Position numbers and translations under genes: made by a program. Positions 35,066 through 44,841 of a DNA stretch of 64,000 nt are shown in pieces. A model generated the notes under the pieces. The model did not search any database and had not been told where the DNA came from. It saw only the letters and a program-made list of their open reading frames with translations. Source of the DNA: Acidovorax sp. GBBC 1281 (GTDB lineage Bacteria > Pseudomonadota > Gammaproteobacteria > Burkholderiales > Burkholderiaceae_C); contig NZ_CP097269.1 in assembly GCF_028473645.1 (NCBI RefSeq), forward strand, positions 4,797,501 through 4,861,500, read 5' to 3'. Position 1 is the stretch's first letter; each line of letters opens with the position of its first letter.

Positions 35066-36382
35066 CTAGAAGTTGACGCCGAAATAGGTTTCGATGCGAT
35101 CGGCCACAAAGTCGATCATGCCCTCGCTCAATCCGGGGTAGATGCCCAGCCAGAACGTGTGCTCCATGACCGTGTCCGTATTCGCCAGGCTGCTGGCCAC
35201 CCGGTACGTCTGTCCCTGCATCGAAGGCTGCCGGGTCAGGTTGCCGGCGAACAGCAGCCGCGTGCCGATGCGGCTCTGATCCAGGTACTCCAGCAGATCG
35301 ACGCGGCGGGTACCGGCAGCTTCGCGCAGCGTGAGCGGGAACCCGAACCACGAAGGCTGCGAATTTTCCGTGGCCCGGGGAAGCACCAGGAACTCCTCGC
35401 AGCTTTTCAGCCGGCCGGCGAGATGCTCGAAATTGCGCTGCCGCGCCGCGATGAAGCCGGGCAAACGGTCCATCTGCGCCAGGGCACAGGCCGCCTGCAT
35501 GTCGGTGATCTTGAGGTTGTAGCCGACATGCGAATACGTGTACTTGTGGTCATAGCCTGGGGGCAGATCGCCCAGTTGCCAGCCATACCGCTTTCCGCAG
35601 GTGTTGTCCTTGCCGGGCCCGCAATAGCAGTCCCGCCCCCAGTCGCGGAATGACGTGACGATGCGTGCCAGTTCATCGTCGTTGGTGAAGACCGCGCCGC
35701 CTTCGCCCATGGTGATGTGGTGGGCCGGATAGAAGCTCAGGGTTCCGATATCACCGAAGGTGCCTACCAGCCGTCCGTCGTAAGTGGACCCCAGGGCGTC
35801 GCAGCAATCCTCGACGAGCCACAGTCCATGCTTGCGGCACAACGCTTGCACTGCCTCCAGGTTGTAGGGATTGCCGAGGGTGTGGGCCAGCATGATGGCC
35901 TTGGTGCGCGGCGAGATCGCAGCTTCGATCAGCGCGACATCGATGTTGTAAGTGCCGAGTTGCACATCCACGAAGACGGGCACCGCGCCGTTCTGCAGGA
36001 TGGGATTGACGGTGGTGGGAAACCCCGCCGCCACACCGATCACCTCGTCGCCCGGGCGGATGGCCCTCTGGCCCAATGCAGGAGACGTGAGCGCCGAGAA
36101 GGCGAGCAGATTCGCGGACGAGCCGCTGTTCGTCGTGAGCGCATGGCGCACCCCGAGGTACTCGCGCAGGCGCTTTTCGAACGCATCGTTGAAACGCCCC
36201 GTGGTCAGCCATCCGTCGAGCGACGCAGCCACCATGTTCTGCAGCTCGGCCTCCCCGATCACCTTGCCGGAGGGCGGAATGGCCGTGGCGCCCGGCAGGA
36301 ATGGCTGGGCGCGATACGCGTGGGCCGCGTATTCGCCAACGAGCGCGGCGATCTGCTCGCGGATGTGGTGCAACTTGTCCAT
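35066..36382 (-). CDS. rfbH: CDP-4-dehydro-6-deoxyglucose-3-dehydratase (RfbH/E1)
   Basis: 438 aa, PMP-dependent iron-sulfur enzyme that removes the C3 hydroxyl of CDP-4-keto-6-deoxyglucose. The aminotransferase lysine is replaced by histidine (H221 in [14 protein letters not shown]), the hallmark of E1. The [2Fe-2S] cysteines fit C-X57-C-X-C-X7-C exactly: C194, C252, C254 and C262. E1 normally needs an NADH-dependent partner reductase (E3: AscD/RfbI/DdhD), and none is present in this window. It is 6 bases after rfbG. Confidence 0.95.
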   Translation of the reverse strand: MDKLHHIREQIAALVGEYAAHAYRAQPFLPGATAIPPSGKVIGEAELQNMVAASLDGWLTTGRFNDAFEKRLREYLGVRHALTTNSGSSANLLAFSALTSPALGQRAIRPGDEVIGVAAGFPTTVNPILQNGAVPVFVDVQLGTYNIDVALIEAAISPRTKAIMLAHTLGNPYNLEAVQALCRKHGLWLVEDCCDALGSTYDGRLVGTFGDIGTLSFYPAHHITMGEGGAVFTNDDELARIVTSFRDWGRDCYCGPGKDNTCGKRYGWQLGDLPPGYDHKYTYSHVGYNLKITDMQAACALAQMDRLPGFIAARQRNFEHLAGRLKSCEEFLVLPRATENSQPSWFGFPLTLREAAGTRRVDLLEYLDQSRIGTRLLFAGNLTRQPSMQGQTYRVASSLANTDTVMEHTFWLGIYPGLSEGMIDFVADRIETYFGVNF

Positions 36383-36388
36383 AGAATT

Positions 36389-37477
36389 TCAGCGCTCGGC
36401 GGCGCAATACGATTCGATCTGACGCTCGGTCACCTGGCGCATGTCTTCGCCGCGAGCGTGTGCGGAATGCCATTGGGCGATGCGCTCCACGGCCTGCGCC
36501 AGCGACCACCGAGGCCCCCAGCCCAACAGAGAGCAGGCCTTGCTGCTGTCGAGCCGCAGCATCTGCGCCTCGTGCACGCCCTCGGGCCCGGCCGCGAAGC
36601 GGCATTCGACAGGGCCAGGCCACGCGGCAGCCAGTTGCCGAATGACGTCGCCGACGCTTCGCACGTCCTGCTCGGCGGGCCCGAAATTCCAGGCGCCCGA
36701 TGCCACCAGACCCTTCTCGACGAGTCTCTGCGCCAATTGGAGGTACCCGGCCAGGGGCTCCAGCACATGTTGCCATGGCCGTACGGCAGCGGGATTGCGC
36801 ACGTCCAGCGGATCGCCGCCGCAGGCGGCTCTTAGGAAGTCCGGAATCAGCCGGTCGCGGGACCAGTCACCGCCGCCGATCACATTGCCCGCCCGCGCCG
36901 TGGCCAGCGCCACACCGTGATCCGCGTGCCTTGCCGGGGCGAAAAACGAGTCGCGGTAACAGGCGGCCACCAGCTCGGTGCAAGCCTTGCTGTTGCTGTA
37001 AGGGTCGAACCCGCCCAACGCGTCGTTCTCTCGATAGCCCCAGAGCCACTCGCGGTTCTCATAGCATTTGTCGCTCGTCACCACCACCACCGCGCGCACC
37101 GACGGCACGCGACGGACGGCGTCCAGAAGGTGCACGGTACCCATGACGTTGGTCGAATAGGTGCCGACCGGATCGGCGTAGGACTTGCGCACCAGGGGCT
37201 GTGCAGCCATGTGGATCACGATCTCCGGCGCCGCTGCTTCCAGCGCGCCTGCAAGCAACGCCGCATCCCGCACATCGCCGATGACCGAATGCATGCCCTG
37301 CGCGGCCCGGGTCAGCGCGAACATCGCGGGCATGGAGTCCGCCTCCAGCGCATACCCCGTCACCTGCGCGCCCAAACGCTGCAGCCAGAGCGACAGCCAG
37401 GTGCCTTTGAAGCCTGTGTGGCCCGTGACGAACACCTTGCGTCCGGACCAAAAACCGCTGTCGGGACCGCTCACCAT
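36389..37477 (-). CDS. rfbG: CDP-glucose 4,6-dehydratase (RfbG)
   Basis: 362 aa extended [33 protein letters not shown] at the N-terminus is the RfbG signature, with [13 protein letters not shown] and catalytic Tyr-Lys in [13 protein letters not shown]. It converts CDP-glucose to CDP-4-keto-6-deoxyglucose. The ATG at 37477 overlaps the rfbF stop by 7 bases; the open frame continues upstream through rfbF but has no coding signal there. Confidence 0.95.
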   Translation of the reverse strand: MVSGPDSGFWSGRKVFVTGHTGFKGTWLSLWLQRLGAQVTGYALEADSMPAMFALTRAAQGMHSVIGDVRDAALLAGALEAAAPEIVIHMAAQPLVRKSYADPVGTYSTNVMGTVHLLDAVRRVPSVRAVVVVTSDKCYENREWLWGYRENDALGGFDPYSNSKACTELVAACYRDSFFAPARHADHGVALATARAGNVIGGGDWSRDRLIPDFLRAACGGDPLDVRNPAAVRPWQHVLEPLAGYLQLAQRLVEKGLVASGAWNFGPAEQDVRSVGDVIRQLAAAWPGPVECRFAAGPEGVHEAQMLRLDSSKACSLLGWGPRWSLAQAVERIAQWHSAHARGEDMRQVTERQIESYCAAER

Positions 37478-38241
37478 GACTTCCAGGGCGCATGGCCCCC
37501 CTGCCAAAGCTGTTCGAGATAGTTCTTGTCGCGCAGCGTATCCATGGGTTGCCAGAAGCCTTCGTGCCGATAGGCCTGCAACTGCCCAGACCGCGCCAAC
37601 GCCTCGAGCGGAGGGCCTTCCCAAACCGTCTCGTCGGAATCGATCAGATCGAAAACGGCAGGAGACAGCACGAAGAACCCGCCGTTGACCATGCCGCCGC
37701 CGCCATCGGGCTTTTCGCGGAACGACAGCACGCGGTCGCCCTCCATGTCCAGCGCGCCGAAGCGGCCGGGTTGCCGGGTGGAGGTGAGCGTGGCCTGCCG
37801 TCCATGCGCCCGGTGGAACCGGATGAGCGCCGTGATGTCGATGTCGCCCACCCCATCGCCATAGGTGAAGCAGAAGGCCTCGTCCTCGCTCACGTAGCGC
37901 CGCACACGGCGCAGGCGGCCACCCGTCTGGGTGGCATCGCCGGTGTCCACCAGGGTCACCCGCCAGGGTTCGGCATACCGCTCGTGAACGTCCATGCGGT
38001 TGTTCACCAGATCGAACGTCACGTCGGACATGTGCAGGAAATAGTTCGCGAAGTACTCCTTGATCACGTAGCCCTTGTAGCCGCAGCACACCACGAAGTC
38101 ATGAATGCCATGGTGCGAGTACATCTTCATGATGTGCCAGAGAATCGGGCGTCCACCGATCTCCACCATGGGTTTGGGCTTTTGCTGCGTCTCCTCGCTC
38201 AGGCGGGAACCCAGCCCCCCCGCCAGGATGATGGCCTTCAT
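37471..38241 (-). CDS. rfbF: Glucose-1-phosphate cytidylyltransferase (RfbF)
   Basis: 256 aa nucleotidyltransferase. [39 protein letters not shown] and [14 protein letters not shown] match the RfbF family. It makes CDP-glucose from CTP and glucose-1-phosphate, the committed first step for 3,6-dideoxyhexoses. The start overlaps the Rieske oxygenase stop (ATGA), so these two are translationally coupled. Confidence 0.96.
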   Translation of the reverse strand: MKAIILAGGLGSRLSEETQQKPKPMVEIGGRPILWHIMKMYSHHGIHDFVVCCGYKGYVIKEYFANYFLHMSDVTFDLVNNRMDVHERYAEPWRVTLVDTGDATQTGGRLRRVRRYVSEDEAFCFTYGDGVGDIDITALIRFHRAHGRQATLTSTRQPGRFGALDMEGDRVLSFREKPDGGGGMVNGGFFVLSPAVFDLIDSDETVWEGPPLEALARSGQLQAYRHEGFWQPMDTLRDKNYLEQLWQGGHAPWKSW

Positions 38242-39368
38242 GCTTTTCCGCCCATCGATGTTTCGGAGCCCTGAAGCGCCTGGGCATAGGCCGCCTGGAA
38301 ATGCGCCACCCGGTCCTCGATCCCGGCGCCCACGAGGGCCGGGCGCTGCGCCTGATCGACGCCCGCCTGCACCTTAATGCAAATACCACCGTCTTCCGCG
38401 AACACCTTGCGCGTGAAGGCGTGGCCGTCGGCATGGATGTGTTCCATCATCTTGGCGCCGGCAGGCGTGGTCCCGGTGAACTCCACGCCCACAGTCCTCG
38501 AGTGAACCGTGGTCTGGCGGGGCGCGGTCGGCTCGAACGACTGGACATGGAAGCTGTAACCCATGAACGACGTAACAGTCAGGTTCGGAAAAATATGGTG
38601 GTGGGTGTAATGCGCGAAGCGCCAGGGCCATTGCCCGATCTTGCTCTCCATGCGGGCGAACCGCGCTACCCACTGCGCATCGGCGGCATGCTCCAGGTGG
38701 CTGTGCCGGCGATCTTCGAGGAAGAAGCGGGGTGCCGTTTCGGCCCGGTCCATGCCGTCGACCTGCATGAAGGTTCGCGAATGCACGGCAGGGACGTGAT
38801 ACCCCTCGAGGGCATTCTCGATCACGATTTTCCAGTTGGCGCCCACCGGCTCCCGGAACTCGTCCAGCAAGCCTTGCATCCCCTGGCTGGCACGCTCGAG
38901 AAAGGCGTATTGCTCGCCCAGATACTCGCGCAGTGCCGGGCCGCTTTCGGAAATACGGACAAACACGAACTGCCCTACCGCCTCGCAGTTGAATTCCTGG
39001 AGGCGAAAGCGGGCAGGTTCGGCCACCACCTCGGGAAAGCAGTGTTTCGCCGGAATGCCGACCGGAACGCCCTCCCGGTCGTACACCCAGCCATGGTAGG
39101 GGCAGCGCGCAGGCCCGCGGTGCGTGCCCGATTCGCACAACTGGGCATGCCGGTGGGAGCAGACATTGAGAAAGGCACGCGGCCGCCCCTGGCTGTCGCA
39201 CTGGAGCAACAACGACACCCCGCCCACCTGCACACCGCGGTGCACGAGACCGCCGAGTTCGAAGCGCATGCAGACGAAAACCCAGCTTTCGCGGAACAGC
39301 CCCTCCAGTTCGCAGGCGTGGTGATCGGGGTCTCGATAGAAGTGGGGGGAAACGACACTGCTCGGCAT
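38238..39368 (-). CDS. Rieske [2Fe-2S] non-haem iron oxygenase, alpha subunit
   Basis: 376 aa. Rieske motif C70-x-H72 (NVCSHRH) and C89-x2-H92 (CPYHGW), then the catalytic domain with the mononuclear iron histidines H191 and H196 ([13 protein letters not shown]). This is the layout of ring-hydroxylating oxygenase alpha subunits, which insert oxygen using electrons from a ferredoxin or reductase. No ferredoxin, reductase or beta subunit is adjacent. Being inside a CDP-sugar operon, it may oxidise a sugar or its acyl group, which is unusual. The ATG at 39368 follows AAGAG. Confidence 0.88.
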   Translation of the reverse strand: MPSSVVSPHFYRDPDHHACELEGLFRESWVFVCMRFELGGLVHRGVQVGGVSLLLQCDSQGRPRAFLNVCSHRHAQLCESGTHRGPARCPYHGWVYDREGVPVGIPAKHCFPEVVAEPARFRLQEFNCEAVGQFVFVRISESGPALREYLGEQYAFLERASQGMQGLLDEFREPVGANWKIVIENALEGYHVPAVHSRTFMQVDGMDRAETAPRFFLEDRRHSHLEHAADAQWVARFARMESKIGQWPWRFAHYTHHHIFPNLTVTSFMGYSFHVQSFEPTAPRQTTVHSRTVGVEFTGTTPAGAKMMEHIHADGHAFTRKVFAEDGGICIKVQAGVDQAQRPALVGAGIEDRVAHFQAAYAQALQGSETSMGGKA

Positions 39369-39496
39369 GGATCGACTCTTCTGGATGGATGTTGCAAGGA
39401 CCGCGGCCCCGTGGTCGGTACCGGTCTGGGGCCTGCCGAGCCAGCGGCGGCTCGTACAGCCCATTGTCTCTACAGTGATCTGAAATGGGCCCCTTC

Positions 39497-40648
39497 CTAG
39501 CTGCGCATTGCCTGCTCCATCACACGGGTGAGCCGCTGCATCTGCGCAGGATCCATCTTCGGAAAGAACGGCAGGCCGATCAGGGTTTCGGCGAGCGCAT
39601 CCGCTTGGGGCGTGGGCAATAGCGTACAGAAGGGCAACAGGGCTTCCATGCGGTGCATGAGAGGCTGGTACCAGCGACGCGTCGCGATGCCCTGCGCGGC
39701 ACACAGTGCCTCGAGCCGTCCCCGGCAGGCAGCGTCGGGCATCCGTGCACACAACAGCGTCGGTGCTGCAATGGCGCCGGCCGGGCCCGCCAACTGCCAT
39801 GCGATCCGGCCGTCCGCCGCGCGCGCAAGGGCATCCTGCATTTCCCGCTGCAACGCGCGCCGGGCCTGCGCGCCCTGCTCCCAGCAAGCGAGCGATGCCA
39901 GCGCCACGGCAGCGTGCAACTCGCTCATTTTGGCGTTCGTGCCCACCGCAGCCAGGGCGCCGACCGGCAGGTGGCTGGCCGGGTCGAGGTTGATGCCGAA
40001 ATTGGCCAGTTGACGCACTCGCGCCGCCAACCCGGGACGGGACGAGACCACGAAACCGCCCTCTCCCGCCGGCAGCGACTTGGTGGCATGGAGACTGAAC
40101 ACGAGCGTGCCAGAAGCGCCTGCCAGCCACTGGCTGCCAAAGCCGGCTGCCGCATCGATCACCACCGGAAGCCCCGTTTCGTCCTCGAAGCGTTGCCAGG
40201 CCGCCATGTCGTGCGGCATGCCGAGGGCCGCCACGGGCAGGACGGCATCCACGGCATCGGTGGCATGGGCCGCGCGCGCGATGTCGGGCGTCAGCAGCCA
40301 GCTGTCGGCATCCACATCGCACAGTACCGGCACGTGGCCGGCGCGCAGCACAGCCGTCGCCGTGGCAGCGAACGTGAAGGTGGGCATGAGCACCCGGGAG
40401 CCGGCACGCAGCCCCAGCGATTGCAGCACCAGCTCCAGGCCCAGGGTGGCGCTTGCCACGGTCGTGACCTGTTCTGCACTCAGGCCGAAGCGCTCGGCGA
40501 AGCGGTCCTCCAGTTCGCGCACCAGTGGGCCGCCGTTGGAGTAGTAGCGCGCGGCATGCATGCGCTGCAGATAGGGCAGGAGGGACAGCGGGTCCGGCAC
40601 ATCCGGCACCAGCAGAGGAATGGGATTGGTGGAAGCGCCAGCGGTCAT
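39497..40648 (-). CDS. DegT/DnrJ/EryC1/StrS-family aminotransferase
   Basis: 383 aa PLP enzyme of the sugar aminotransferase family. The PLP lysine is K190 in VFSLHATKSLPAGEGGFVV, with FTFAATATAVLRAGHVPVLCDVD and VVIDAAAGFGS typical of the fold. It would add an amino group to a keto-sugar nucleotide, giving a site for acylation by the hexapeptide transferase. It overlaps the GT41 gene by 4 bases (ATGA). A 128-base gap separates it from the Rieske gene; no promoter was recognised there. Confidence 0.85.
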   Translation of the reverse strand: MTAGASTNPIPLLVPDVPDPLSLLPYLQRMHAARYYSNGGPLVRELEDRFAERFGLSAEQVTTVASATLGLELVLQSLGLRAGSRVLMPTFTFAATATAVLRAGHVPVLCDVDADSWLLTPDIARAAHATDAVDAVLPVAALGMPHDMAAWQRFEDETGLPVVIDAAAGFGSQWLAGASGTLVFSLHATKSLPAGEGGFVVSSRPGLAARVRQLANFGINLDPASHLPVGALAAVGTNAKMSELHAAVALASLACWEQGAQARRALQREMQDALARAADGRIAWQLAGPAGAIAAPTLLCARMPDAACRGRLEALCAAQGIATRRWYQPLMHRMEALLPFCTLLPTPQADALAETLIGLPFFPKMDPAQMQRLTRVMEQAMRS

Positions 40649-42321
40649 ATGGAGGGCGTGCCGTGCACACGCTTCTCGCCACCGCCCAGGTGTGCCAGGG
40701 CCGGCTCCGCATCGGCGAACACATCCAGGAAACGGTCACGGCCTTCCAGGTAGTTGAGCCACATGAGCCGGAACGCCTTTTCCAGCTCGGCCGTGCGGGC
40801 GGCATAGTCCATGAGTGCGCAGGCGGAAACGCGTTGCCGTGTTTCGTGGCGCAGGCGGGCCAGGGTTTCCGGATCGGCCATGAACGCCAGGGCCCGCTCG
40901 ACGTATTGGTCGTCGCTGCGCGCCACCCAATCGGGATAGCCCACGCCCTGCAGCGTGCGCGCGGTGCTCGCGTCCACACCGCGCTCGGCGTCCAGCGCCA
41001 CGATCGGCAGCCCCATCCAGAGAGCATGCAGCGTCGTGGTGCCGCCAGAGATCGGGGCCGTGTCGAGCGCCACGTCGGCGATATGCCCCAGTTCCATGAA
41101 CTGATTGAGCGGTTGCTGGTGCATCACGAACACGCGGTCCAGCGGCAGGCCCTGTGCCTCGACCCGCATCTGCATGTTGGCCTGCGCGGCCTCGGCAGAC
41201 CGCTCCTTCACCATGATGACGAGGCGCGCATCGGTGCGTGCCTGCAGGATGCGGCCCCAGACGCCCAGCATGCGGTCCGTGACCTTGGCGGAATTGTTCA
41301 GCGAGATGAGCGTGGGGTAGACGTTGCGCAGCATCGGCGGCTCTTCGCACAGCGGCGCATAGGTGGGCGGCGCGTAGCTCGCCATGCAGGCCAGGCGAAA
41401 GAGCCGCTCGCTGTAGAAGACTTCATGGCCCGGCGGGGTGATGCCAACATCCGTCAGGCGGTAGTCCATGGCCTTCATGCCCAGCGGGCTCATGAATCCG
41501 AGCCACGTCACCTGCACGGGCGCTGCGCGGCGCGCGAAGACCAGCAGGCGGTTGCCGGCGGTGTGGCCCGACAGGTCCACCAGCACGTCGATGCCGTGCG
41601 AGCGGATGAGCGTGTACAGCTCGTCGTCGGACAGATGGATCATCTCGTGCCAATGGGGCACGCATTGCTGCAGGGCATCGGTGATGCCGTCTCGCCGCCC
41701 GCCCGAATACACATGCACCTCGACCTCCTGCGGGTCGTGGTGGCGCAGCACGGGCAGCATGAAGAACGCGATGGAGTGCTCCCGGAAGTCGGCCGTGACA
41801 TAGCCGATCTTGAGGCGTTTCTTCGGCCGCCGATCGGCCACGACGAGCGGAGCGACCTTGCGCGTCAGCGGATCGGCGTAGCGCCGGCCCCAGTCCCGGT
41901 AGACCTCCAGCGTCTTGACGGGATTGCCCTCGATCTGGTCATGCAGGAAGGCGCGCATCACCCACATGGCCGGATTGTTGCCGCGGCGACACACATCGTC
42001 GATCATTTGCAACGCTTCGGCATGCCGGCCCAGGTTGAACAGCGCGAAAGACAGGCCATGCTGCGCATCCGGCATGCCGGGCTGCAGGTTCAGGGCGGTC
42101 TCCAGCGCCGGAATGGCCTGCGCCCAGTTTTCCATCTTGAGGTAGGTGCGCCCGACATGCATCCACACGTCCGCACGCTGCGGATCGAACGCCAGGGCCG
42201 TCGCGAATTTCGTCAGGGCCCCCATCAGGTCCTGCTGCGCCAGGCACTGCTCGGCCTGGAAGAGCGCGATCAGCAGCTCGGCATGCTCTTGCACATCGGC
42301 GTCGTCGGTGGAAGTGGACAT
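40645..42321 (-). CDS. TPR-containing GT41 (SPINDLY/OGT-like) glycosyltransferase
   Basis: 558 aa. N-terminal tetratricopeptide repeats (about 15-130; DVWMHVGRTYLKMENWAQAIPALETALNLQPG) are followed by a GT41 catalytic region: LKIGYVTADFREHSIAFFMLPVLRHHD, VDLSGHTAGNRLLVFARRAAPVQVTWLGFMSPLG and FMELGHIADVALDTAPISGGTTTLHALWMGLPIVAL. GT41 enzymes glycosylate serine and threonine in proteins, so this is the strongest candidate for flagellin O-glycosylation. ATG 42330 is an alternative start. It is the first gene of the minus-strand sugar operon and diverges from motA. Confidence 0.87.
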   Translation of the reverse strand: MSTSTDDADVQEHAELLIALFQAEQCLAQQDLMGALTKFATALAFDPQRADVWMHVGRTYLKMENWAQAIPALETALNLQPGMPDAQHGLSFALFNLGRHAEALQMIDDVCRRGNNPAMWVMRAFLHDQIEGNPVKTLEVYRDWGRRYADPLTRKVAPLVVADRRPKKRLKIGYVTADFREHSIAFFMLPVLRHHDPQEVEVHVYSGGRRDGITDALQQCVPHWHEMIHLSDDELYTLIRSHGIDVLVDLSGHTAGNRLLVFARRAAPVQVTWLGFMSPLGMKAMDYRLTDVGITPPGHEVFYSERLFRLACMASYAPPTYAPLCEEPPMLRNVYPTLISLNNSAKVTDRMLGVWGRILQARTDARLVIMVKERSAEAAQANMQMRVEAQGLPLDRVFVMHQQPLNQFMELGHIADVALDTAPISGGTTTLHALWMGLPIVALDAERGVDASTARTLQGVGYPDWVARSDDQYVERALAFMADPETLARLRHETRQRVSACALMDYAARTAELEKAFRLMWLNYLEGRDRFLDVFADAEPALAHLGGGEKRVHGTPSI

Positions 42322-42571
42322 GGAGCACATCGGCGGCAGGCAATGGGGAAGGGTTGGATCGGGGGCAGTGGATCGAAACGGCTGGGGTCCATCTTAGGGG
42401 CTCGCGGAGCCTGCGGTGGCCCCAATAAACCATGGTTTGCCCGCCTGTTTTGGCGGTGGGCGGCCGGTTTCACCAACAGGGCAACGGGACTTGTCAAGGG
42501 GAACGAATTGGGGTGTATCCCGCCTGCATTTCCGTTTTTGCGCTTCAAAAAGACTCTGACAGAATGGCCCC

Positions 42572-43432
42572 ATGTTTGTAATCATCGGTTACCTGGTCTG
42601 TCTCGGGTGCATTTTCGGCGTGTACGTGGTGCACGGCGGGAATGTGAGCGTGATCATCAAAGCGCTCCCGTTCGAGATGATCACGATCTTCGGCGGCGCG
42701 CTGGGCGCGTTCGTGGTGAACAACCAGCCGAAGGTGCTCAAGTCCACGCTGAAGGCGCTGCCCATGGCGCTCAAGGGGTCCAAGTACACCAAGGCGCGGT
42801 ACATGGAACTGATGGCCATGCTCTACGACATCCTGCAAAAAGCCCGCAAGGAAGGGCTGATGGCCATCGAAAAGGATGTCGAGACGCCCCACGAGTCGGA
42901 AATCTTCAAGAAATACCCCACGGTCGGCAACGACCATCATGTGATCGAGTTCATGACCGATTACCTGCGCATGATGGTGTCCGGCAACCTGAACGCCCAC
43001 GAGATCGAGGCGCTGATGGACAGCGAGATAGAAACCCACCACCAGGAAGCGCATGCCCCCGTGGCAGCGCTGGCCCGCCTGGCCGGCGCCCTGCCCGCCT
43101 TCGGCATCATCGCGGCCGTGCTCGGTGTGGTGAACACCATGGGCTCGGTGGGCCAGCCGCCTTCGGTGCTGGGCGGCATGATCGGCTCGGCGCTGGTCGG
43201 CACTTTCCTCGGGATCCTGCTGGCCTATGGTGTGGTGGAGCCGCTGGGTGGCCTGGTCGAGCAGAAGCTGGAAGATGCCGCCAAGGAACTGCAGTGCATC
43301 AAGACCACGCTTTTGGCCAGCATGCAGGGCTACAACCCCGCCACTGCGATCGAATTCGGCCGCAAGGTCCTGTTCTCCACCGACCGACCGAGCTTTTCCG
43401 AGTTGGAAAGCCACGTGAAGGGCAAGAAGTAG
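42572..43432 (+). CDS. motA: Flagellar stator protein MotA
   Basis: 286 aa. Four transmembrane helices and a cytoplasmic loop with charged residues that meet FliG. Begins MFVIIGYLVCLGCIFGVYVV; C-terminal PAFGIIAAVLGVVNTM and MIGSALVGTFLGILLAYGVVEPL are characteristic. With MotB it forms the proton-driven stator. It precedes motB by 15 bases. The 241-base region upstream, shared with the divergent GT41 gene, shows no clear sigma-28 site. Confidence 0.97.
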   Translation: MFVIIGYLVCLGCIFGVYVVHGGNVSVIIKALPFEMITIFGGALGAFVVNNQPKVLKSTLKALPMALKGSKYTKARYMELMAMLYDILQKARKEGLMAIEKDVETPHESEIFKKYPTVGNDHHVIEFMTDYLRMMVSGNLNAHEIEALMDSEIETHHQEAHAPVAALARLAGALPAFGIIAAVLGVVNTMGSVGQPPSVLGGMIGSALVGTFLGILLAYGVVEPLGGLVEQKLEDAAKELQCIKTTLLASMQGYNPATAIEFGRKVLFSTDRPSFSELESHVKGKK

Positions 43433-43447
43433 GCTGAAGACGCCACC

Positions 43448-44386
43448 ATGGCCGACAAGAAACTCCAGCCGATCATCATCAAGCGCGTCAAGAAGGGCGG
43501 CCACGCCGTGCATGGCGGCGCCTGGAAGATCGCCTATGCCGACTTCGTGACGGCCATGATGGCGTTCTTCCTGCTGATGTGGCTGCTGGGCTCCACCGCC
43601 AAGGGCGAACTGCAGGGCATCGCCGCCTACTTCAATTCGCCGCTGAAGGTGTCCATGCAGGGGGGAGACGGTGCGGGTAACAGCTCGAGCGTGATTCCCG
43701 GCGGCGGCAACGATCTGTCCAAGGTGCATGGCCAGGTGCGGCGCTCCGACTCGGAGACATCGACGAACCGCCGCGCCAACCTCGAAGCCGCACGCGCCGA
43801 GCGCGCCCGCCAGGACGAGATGCGCATCAAGGCGCTGCAGGCCAAAATCGACGCGCTTATCACCGAAACGCCCAAGCTGAATGAATATCGCTCGCAGATC
43901 CGCATGGATGTGACGCCCGATGGCCTGCAGATCCAGATCGTGGACGACCAGAACCGGCCCATGTTCGACAGCGGCAGTGCGTTGGTAAAACCCTACATGC
44001 GCGACATTCTTCGAGAAATCGGAACCGCGCTCGGCGGCGTGCAAAACCGCATCAGCCTGGCGGGCCACACCGACGCGACGCCCTACGGCAACGGCGACCG
44101 CGGCTACAGCAATTGGGAACTGTCGGCAGACCGGGCCAACGCCTCGCGCCGCGAACTCGTGGCCGCCGGCATGCCGGATGCCAAGCTGGGCCGCGTTGTC
44201 GGGCTGGCGGCCAGCGATTTGCTGGAGCCCAAGGAGCCGCGCGCGCCCGCTAACCGGCGCATCACGATCACGGTTTTGACCCAGGAAGCCGAGGAACGGC
44301 TGCTCGGAAAGAAATCTGCCACCATCACTTCCACGGAGTTCACCGCCGAAAAGCGCGAGAATCCGGCATCCGCCCCTCGGCCGTAA
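43448..44386 (+). CDS. motB: Flagellar stator protein MotB
   Basis: 312 aa. One transmembrane helix with the essential proton-binding aspartate (IAYADFVTAMMAFFLLMWLLG), and a C-terminal OmpA-like peptidoglycan-binding domain (RISLAGHTDATPYGNGDRGYSNWELSADRANASRRELVAAGM). It anchors the stator to the cell wall. It follows motA and precedes cheY by 66 bases. Confidence 0.97.
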   Translation: MADKKLQPIIIKRVKKGGHAVHGGAWKIAYADFVTAMMAFFLLMWLLGSTAKGELQGIAAYFNSPLKVSMQGGDGAGNSSSVIPGGGNDLSKVHGQVRRSDSETSTNRRANLEAARAERARQDEMRIKALQAKIDALITETPKLNEYRSQIRMDVTPDGLQIQIVDDQNRPMFDSGSALVKPYMRDILREIGTALGGVQNRISLAGHTDATPYGNGDRGYSNWELSADRANASRRELVAAGMPDAKLGRVVGLAASDLLEPKEPRAPANRRITITVLTQEAEERLLGKKSATITSTEFTAEKRENPASAPRP

Positions 44387-44452
44387 CGTCTTGTCACCAA
44401 ACCTGCGGCCCATGACAATACACACTGCAATTTCCGACCGAAAGGGTCCCAC

Positions 44453-44839
44453 GTGACCACTGCACTCCGCTTTTTGATCGTTGACGACTTCTCCACCATG
44501 CGACGCATCGTGCGCAACCTGCTCAAGGAAAGCGGCTTCGCCGATGCCGACGAGGCGGAAGACGGCGTGGTGGCGCTGAACAAACTGCGCAACAGCAAGT
44601 TCGATTTCGTCGTCACCGACATCAACATGCCCAACATGAACGGATTCCAGCTGCTGGCTGAAATCAAGAAGGACGACAAGCTCAAGCACCTGCCTGTGCT
44701 GATGGTGACGGCGGAAGCCCGCAAGGAAGACATCGTGGCAGCCGCCCAGAACGGGGCAGCCGGCTACATCGTCAAGCCGTTCACCAAGGCCACGCTGGAA
44801 GAGAAAGTCACCCTGATCCTCAAGAAAATGGGCCTGTGA
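44453..44839 (+). CDS. cheY: Chemotaxis response regulator CheY (motor-type)
   Basis: 128 aa. The classical enteric-type CheY sequence: [20 protein letters not shown]56 in [24 protein letters not shown] and [13 protein letters not shown]. It carries phosphate from CheA to FliM and reverses the motor. The start is GTG at 44453 with AAAGGG upstream. It sits with cheZ in the mot operon, away from the main che operon that carries a different CheY. Confidence 0.97.
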   Translation: MTTALRFLIVDDFSTMRRIVRNLLKESGFADADEAEDGVVALNKLRNSKFDFVVTDINMPNMNGFQLLAEIKKDDKLKHLPVLMVTAEARKEDIVAAAQNGAAGYIVKPFTKATLEEKVTLILKKMGL

Positions 44840-44841
44840 TC

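Noticed and set aside
36389-38089. Apparent extended RfbG of 566 codons
   Set aside because: The added N-terminus overlaps rfbF in a different frame; the ATG at 37477 gives the standard RfbG N-terminus.
38238-41027. Apparent 929-codon minus-strand frame that would fuse extra sequence to the Rieske oxygenase
   Set aside because: The upstream part overlaps the aminotransferase and GT41 genes in another frame and has no coding character; the oxygenase family starts at 39368.
42331-42571. Possible sigma-28 or shared class II promoter before motA (GCGCTTCAAAAAG)
   Set aside because: No -10 box at the proper distance; the resemblance to the flhB/flgB element is only partial.
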